This document shows positions 58,227 to 64,000 of a stretch of 64,000 nucleotides of DNA, piece after piece. Origin of the DNA: Ancrocorticia sp. (GTDB lineage: Bacteria > Actinomycetota > Actinomycetes > Actinomycetales > Actinomycetaceae). Below the pieces are notes generated by a model, which was not told where the DNA came from, ran no database searches, and saw only the letters and a list, made by a program, of their open reading frames with translations. Position 1 is the first letter of the stretch. The number at the start of each line of letters is the position of its first letter. The stretch lies in assembly GCA_022648165.1 (NCBI GenBank), contig JALCLX010000001.1, positions 124,001 through 188,000 of the forward strand, given 5' to 3'. Made by a program: the position numbers and the translations under genes.

Positions 58227-59366
58227 TCACAGAACGTAATCGCCCGAGATCCGCACGCTTCCGCCGTGAACGCCCTTCGTCCCGGCGACGACGCGCGTAG
58301 GGATGTGCGCCCCGCCATCGTGTCGCGTGGCTTCATCCGCCTTGGTGCCACCGGAAGGTGATTCGGCGACGACGTCGCCCACCACCCACGCCGGTATCCC
58401 GTGCGCAGTCGATGCGGCGATCGCGGTATCCACAGACTCCTCTGGAACGATCGCAACCATACCTACTCCAAGGTTCAACGTATCCTCAAGATCCGTCCAC
58501 GCAATCCCGCCCACGCGGGCAAGCACATGGAAGACGGGCGGCACTGTGATCCGCGAGCGCGCCACGCGTGCCTGAAGCCCGGCCGGGATCACTCGAGCTA
58601 GATTTGCGGCCAGCCCACCGCCAGTGATGTGTGAATAGGCGTGCACGGGCGTCGCCCCCATCATTGCCAGGCAGGCTGCCGTATACAGCCGTGTGGGTTC
58701 CAGTAGTTCCTCACCTAGAGTGCGCCCGAATTCAGGAATGTGGCGGTCCAGGCTCCATCCGGCGCCCGCTACGATGCGCCGAACCAGCGAATACCCATTC
58801 GAGTGGAGGCCGGATGACGCCATGGCTACCAGGGCGTCGCCTGGACGTACTCGTGCGGCACCCAGCGCATTGTCTGCCTCTACCACTCCGGTGGCTGCAC
58901 CTGCTACGTCGTAATCGTCCGGGCCCATCAACCCAGGATGCTCCGCCGTTTCTCCGCCGAGCAGCGGCGTGCCTACAGTTTCACACGCGCGTGCCACACC
59001 GCGGACAATATCCGCAATGCGTTCGGGCACTACGTGGCCACATGCAATGTAGTCAGTCATGAGCAGCGGGCGGGCACCCACCACCACTATGTCGTCCACT
59101 ACCATGCCCACCAGGTCCTGCCCGATGGTGTCGTGAATGTCTAACTCCTGCGCGATTGCCACCTTAGTGCCAACACCATCCGTCGATGTCGCTAGCAACG
59201 GCCTGCGGTAGCTCTTCAGTGCAGACACATCTACCATGCCGGCAAATCCACCCACGCCGCCCACGACGTCCGGCGTCATGGTGCGCGCCACGGCGGCCTT
59301 CATCAGTTCGACAGCGCGATCTCCCGCTTCGGTATCTACACCGGCGGCTGCGTATGCATTCTTCAC
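58227..59366 (-). CDS. purM: Phosphoribosylformylglycinamidine cyclo-ligase
   Basis: AIR synthase (379 residues), fifth step of purine synthesis. Conserved motifs: ATSTDGVGTKVAIAQ, VGMVVDDIVVVGARPL, LLGGETAEHPG and SHITGGGLAANLARV. The GTG start at 59366 overlaps the purF stop (GTGA), and GGAG lies upstream, so purF and purM are translationally coupled; the longer upstream frame is rejected. Confidence 0.96.
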   Translation of the reverse strand: MKNAYAAAGVDTEAGDRAVELMKAAVARTMTPDVVGGVGGFAGMVDVSALKSYRRPLLATSTDGVGTKVAIAQELDIHDTIGQDLVGMVVDDIVVVGARPLLMTDYIACGHVVPERIADIVRGVARACETVGTPLLGGETAEHPGLMGPDDYDVAGAATGVVEADNALGAARVRPGDALVAMASSGLHSNGYSLVRRIVAGAGWSLDRHIPEFGRTLGEELLEPTRLYTAACLAMMGATPVHAYSHITGGGLAANLARVIPAGLQARVARSRITVPPVFHVLARVGGIAWTDLEDTLNLGVGMVAIVPEESVDTAIAASTAHGIPAWVVGDVVAESPSGGTKADEATRHDGGAHIPTRVVAGTKGVHGGSVRISGDYVL

Positions 59367-60889
59367 TGCATCAACTCCACTAGGTCTGAGCCGCTCATGC
59401 GTGCGGCACTGGTGACGTCTACAGGATAGTGCCCGGAAAAACAGGCCATGCACAAATCGGAGGCCGGAATCCCGGTGGCGGCGATCATGCCATCCATGCT
59501 GATATACCCCAGCGAATCCGCGCCCAATGATTCCCGGATTTCCTCAATCGTCATCCCATTTGCTATGAGTTCGGCGCGAGTAGCGAAGTCGATGCCAAAA
59601 AAGCACGGCCACCGCACCGGTGGCGAGGATATTCGCACGTGCACTTCCGCAGCGCCTGCCTCGCGCAGCATCTTGACAAGCGCGCGTTGCGTATTGCCTC
59701 GCACGATCGAATCGTCGACGACGACGAGGCGGCGCCCTTCGATCTGTTCCCTCAGTGGGTTGAGCTTGAGCCGGATTCCGCGTTTCCGGGAAAGTTGCGT
59801 GGGTTGGATAAATGTGCGGCCCACGTAGGCGTTTTTGACCAGTCCTTGCCCGTAAGGGATACCCGATTCTTGCGCGTAGCCAATCGCTGCGGGCGTGCCT
59901 GAATCAGGCGTAGCCATAACAAGATCCGCCTCTACCGGATACTCGCGAGCAAGGGTACGCCCCATCTCCAAGCGAGCCGAGTTCACAGATGTTCCAGCAA
60001 TCGACGTATCCGGACGCGCCAGGTAAACGTATTCGAAAATGCAACCAGCAGGCTTGGGTGTGGCCCAGATTGTGGAGCGCACACCATGTTCGTCAATGAC
60101 CAGAAGCTCGCCCGGTTTCACTTCGCGAACGAAGGTGGCTCCCACGATATCCAAAGCCGCCGTCTCAGAAGCAACCACCCAACCATCGCCCAATTGTCCA
60201 AGCACCAGAGGGCGGAAACCGTGGCGGTCGCGTGCGGCATAGAGCCTCTTCTCATCCATGAAAGCCACGGAGAATGCGCCTTCCAGCATAGAGAACACCC
60301 GCAGTGCGGCGGCCTCCAAATCCTCGGCGGGGTGGTCCCACCCTTGTGCCGGAGCACCCGCGGCACGTACGGCGGTATCGAATGCTTGGCTTCCCTCCAA
60401 GCCCAGTAGCGCTGTCATCACAGAAGTATCCGTTGAGCTTCCACGGCCAAGCTCGCCACGCAGATCGGTACCGGAGACACGCCGCACTAGATGCATCATC
60501 TCTGTGGTATTCGTTAGATTGCCATTGTGCGCCATGGCGACCGTGCCGTATGCGGTAGGGCCAAGCGTAGGCTGAGCGTTTTCCCACGATGCGCGGCCCG
60601 TTGTGGCGTAACGGACGTGCCCCAAACCGATATTCCCTTGCAAACTTGTGAGGTTATCGTCCTTGAATACCTGAGATACCAGGCCCAGATCCTTGTACAC
60701 ATAGATGCTTTGGCCGTTGGAAACCGCAATTCCGGCCGCCTGCTGTCCGCGATGTTGCAGTGCATACAGGCCATAGTAAGCGAGTTGCGCCACCGGTTCT
60801 CCTGGAGCATATACTCCGAATACACCGCATTCGTCTTGCGCTTTTTCTTCGGGAAACAGTTCGGCACTTAGGCGTCCATCACCATTCAC
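59363..60889 (-). CDS. purF: Amidophosphoribosyltransferase
   Basis: First committed enzyme of purine synthesis (508 residues). The glutaminase nucleophile is C21, which follows a 20-residue N-terminal propeptide (DECGVFGVY); the PRPP site is LVVVDDSIVRGNTQRAL. The family's Fe-S cysteines occur near the C-terminus (C in PPVRWPCFFGIDFA and LCMACF). It overlaps purM by four bases. Confidence 0.97.
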   Translation of the reverse strand: MNGDGRLSAELFPEEKAQDECGVFGVYAPGEPVAQLAYYGLYALQHRGQQAAGIAVSNGQSIYVYKDLGLVSQVFKDDNLTSLQGNIGLGHVRYATTGRASWENAQPTLGPTAYGTVAMAHNGNLTNTTEMMHLVRRVSGTDLRGELGRGSSTDTSVMTALLGLEGSQAFDTAVRAAGAPAQGWDHPAEDLEAAALRVFSMLEGAFSVAFMDEKRLYAARDRHGFRPLVLGQLGDGWVVASETAALDIVGATFVREVKPGELLVIDEHGVRSTIWATPKPAGCIFEYVYLARPDTSIAGTSVNSARLEMGRTLAREYPVEADLVMATPDSGTPAAIGYAQESGIPYGQGLVKNAYVGRTFIQPTQLSRKRGIRLKLNPLREQIEGRRLVVVDDSIVRGNTQRALVKMLREAGAAEVHVRISSPPVRWPCFFGIDFATRAELIANGMTIEEIRESLGADSLGYISMDGMIAATGIPASDLCMACFSGHYPVDVTSAARMSGSDLVELMQ

Positions 60890-61052
60890 TACCTCATCGT
60901 CTCACACTTCGAACCCTTAGGAGTAGTCGGCTATCCACAATGTGGACCTGGGTTCCTCAAGAAATACCGCGCGGCCACCAAGATACGCCAGACTGCCACC
61001 TCCGGGCCGAAGGCAACCGCAAGCCTGGCACTCAGTGCCTTACCATAAGGCC

Positions 61053-61418
61053 GTGAGGAAGATTGACCAAAAAGAAGGCATATCCCTGGCACGCGCGGCG
61101 GTGCAGGGCGGGCTTGGGGCACTCTCTTCCACCTCACAAAAGACTCTGGCTCGTTTCCTCTTGGAGGAGATGGCAGCACGCCATCCCGGGCACAGCGTAG
61201 AAATCCGCATACCATTCACAGGCGCCACACAGGCGATCAGCGGCCTACATCACCGGCGCGGCACACCCCCGAACGTAGTGGAACTGGCCACACAAACATG
61301 GATTGCTTTATGCCTGGGCCTCAGCTCCTGGGACAGCGAGATCGCTGCCGGCAGTATTGACGCCTCCGGTACTCGCGCCGATTTGTCTCCTTACCTGCCG
61401 CTCCTCCACCTCCAATAA
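61053..61418 (+). CDS. SCP2-like sterol carrier family protein
   Basis: A 121-residue protein of the small actinobacterial sterol-carrier-like family, with SVEIRIPFTGATQAISG, HRRGTPPNVVELATQTWIAL and the terminal SGTRADLSPYLPLL. Such proteins often sit beside purine genes in actinobacteria. Start is GTG at 61053; the ribosome site AAGG is very close, so the start is tentative. Divergent from purF. Confidence 0.75.
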   Translation: MRKIDQKEGISLARAAVQGGLGALSSTSQKTLARFLLEEMAARHPGHSVEIRIPFTGATQAISGLHHRRGTPPNVVELATQTWIALCLGLSSWDSEIAAGSIDASGTRADLSPYLPLLHLQ

Positions 61419-61490
61419 GCCAGGCGCCTCCAGCGAATCGCCAGGTACCTGCCACCAGCGACGCGGCACATTCTGGACACCTCGCCATAG

Positions 61491-62903
<1,413 letters not shown>

Positions 62904-62910
62904 TTGCAGC

Positions 62911-62940
62911 GCCGGGGGCCGGTGCGGCCCCCGGCTTTTT
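62911..62940. terminator. Strong intrinsic terminator of gdhA
   Basis: GCCGGGGGCC-GGTGC-GGCCCCCGGC then TTTTT; it lies between the convergent gdhA and purL. Confidence 0.97.
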
Positions 62941-62951
62941 GCGCTCCAGCT

Positions 62952-64000
62952 TCAGCCAAACAGTTCACGCAGCGCACCATCGGACTGCTTGCGCAGTTCT
63001 GCTACGCTCCACGTCAAGGTCTCTGAACCAGCCCATGGGCCAGTTTCGGGTAACGTGACCGCCAACATCTCTCCGCCCATCGTGCCAATTCTTTGGACGG
63101 GCACACCCTCAGCACCGGCAGCCGCCATCACTGCGTCGATCAACGTCACAGGCACTTCGAGCAGCACGCGCGCCTGCGATTCGGAGAAAAGCGCTGTGAA
63201 CGCGTCAACTCCAGTGGAATGGCACACTGTAGCGAGATCCACACTGGCTCCCATATGGCCGTTGATCGCCATGTCCGCGAGCGCCTGGATCAGCCCACCC
63301 GTGGAAAGATCGTGAGCCGCTTCGATGATCGGGCCCATTCCATCCGTGTCTGCGCCGTGCAATGCGAGGAGCACCCGCCCCAGTGCCATTTCTGCGTCCA
63401 AATCCACTTCAGGGGGTAGTCCGCCCAGATGGCCGTGGATGATTCGCGCCCACGCCGAACCATCGAGCTCCTCTTTCGTATCTCCTAGGAGCAGTATTGC
63501 GGAACCTTCGCGTTGGAATCCCGACGGCGCCGCCGTAGTTACGTCATCCATCACGCCCAGAAGCCCCACAACTGGCGTGGGATTGATTGACGACGTCGGC
63601 GTGCCCTTGACGGTACCTGACGAGTTGTACAGAGAGACGTTGCCCCCCGTGACAGGAACACCCATCTGCTGGCAACCATCTGCCAGACCCCGCATTGCGG
63701 TAACCAACTGCCACATTGCATCCGGATCTTCTGGGTTACCAAAGTTCAAGCAATCGGTGATGGCTAAGGGTTGCGCCCCAACCGTGCACACGTTCCGGTA
63801 CGATTCCGCAAGCGCCTGCTGCGCTCCCGCGTATGGGTCCAATTTGGTATACCAGCCATTTGCGTCCGTTGAAATCGCAATGCCCCGGTTCGTAGCTTCG
63901 TCAACGCGCACCACGCCGGCGTCGTCGGGCTGTGAAAGTGCCGTGTTCCCCCGGACGAAACGATCGTACTGATCGGTTACCCATCCTTTCCCTGCCTGGT
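62952..64000 (-). CDS. purL: Phosphoribosylformylglycinamidine synthase PurL, C-terminal part
   Basis: The last about 349 residues of FGAM synthase (large-subunit type); the 5' end lies beyond the right edge. Visible motifs are YRNVCTVGAQPLAITDCLNF, GVPVTGGNVSLYN, HDLSTGGLIQALADM and LFSESQARVLLEVP. The frame is open through to position 64000 (VTDQYDRFVRGNTALSQPD). Confidence 0.96.
   Translation of the reverse strand, partial: QAGKGWVTDQYDRFVRGNTALSQPDDAGVVRVDEATNRGIAISTDANGWYTKLDPYAGAQQALAESYRNVCTVGAQPLAITDCLNFGNPEDPDAMWQLVTAMRGLADGCQQMGVPVTGGNVSLYNSSGTVKGTPTSSINPTPVVGLLGVMDDVTTAAPSGFQREGSAILLLGDTKEELDGSAWARIIHGHLGGLPPEVDLDAEMALGRVLLALHGADTDGMGPIIEAAHDLSTGGLIQALADMAINGHMGASVDLATVCHSTGVDAFTALFSESQARVLLEVPVTLIDAVMAAAGAEGVPVQRIGTMGGEMLAVTLPETGPWAGSETLTWSVAELRKQSDGALRELFG

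Overview
The window looks like a chromosomal segment of a moderately GC-rich member of the Actinomycetaceae (Arcanobacterium/Trueperella-like; the genus is inferred, not proven). Supporting signs are actinobacterial marker genes (GuaB1-type GMP reductase, GlnR-like orphan regulator, DUF2516, nitrobindin-like FABP protein, ClpC, NUDIX-histidine phosphatase MutT1 beside Ppk1), many GTG/TTG starts, and a sortase-type LPXTG surface protein.

Layout. 1-8.3 kb: a carbohydrate locus with the end of an ABC sugar permease, GH127 beta-L-arabinofuranosidase, GH31 alpha-glycosidase, two LacI regulators and an FGGY kinase preceded by a perfect LacI-type operator. 8.3-14.5 kb: a housekeeping block on the minus strand (clpC, dtd, DUF2516, ygfZ, FABP, membrane protein). 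14.5-22.8 kb: a GlnR-like regulator, then a 1.7-kb gene-free, repeat-rich stretch that holds a candidate structured small RNA, then the DUF47-Pit low-affinity phosphate system facing the high-affinity pstSCAB operon, which has a clear PHO-box array. 22.8-27 kb: mutT1-ppk and an unknown gene, then tRNA-Lys. 27.3-35.2 kb: one continuous 7.4-kb reading frame for a giant cell-wall-anchored subtilase with Ig-like and BspA-type leucine-rich repeats, broken by two in-frame stop codons. 35.4-46.7 kb: a probable pyrophosphate-dependent PEP carboxykinase, guaB1, several membrane proteins, a HAD hydrolase, a deletion-fused pair (phosphodiester glycosidase / GT2-GtrA remnant) and tpx. 46.7-53.2 kb: GH3 glycosidase, EamA and AEC transporters, msrB and an MscS channel. 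53.4-53.8 kb: a tRNA-Glu/Asp/Phe cluster. 54.2-56.5 kb: a small secretion module in which a SipW-like signal peptidase is flanked by two related secreted proteins. 56.5-64 kb: two envelope proteins, purF-purM, an SCP2-like protein, gdhA and the 3' part of purL.

How it fits together. Phosphate and nitrogen functions cluster (GlnR-like regulator, Pit, Pst, polyphosphate kinase, glutamate dehydrogenase, amidotransferase PurF/PurL). The sugar locus and GH3 enzyme suggest use of plant-type or host glycans. The most unusual items are the doubly interrupted giant protease, the candidate cloverleaf RNA with its own promoter and UUCG terminator, a 73-74-bp palindromic element found three times in gene-free DNA, and the signal-peptidase/secreted-protein module.
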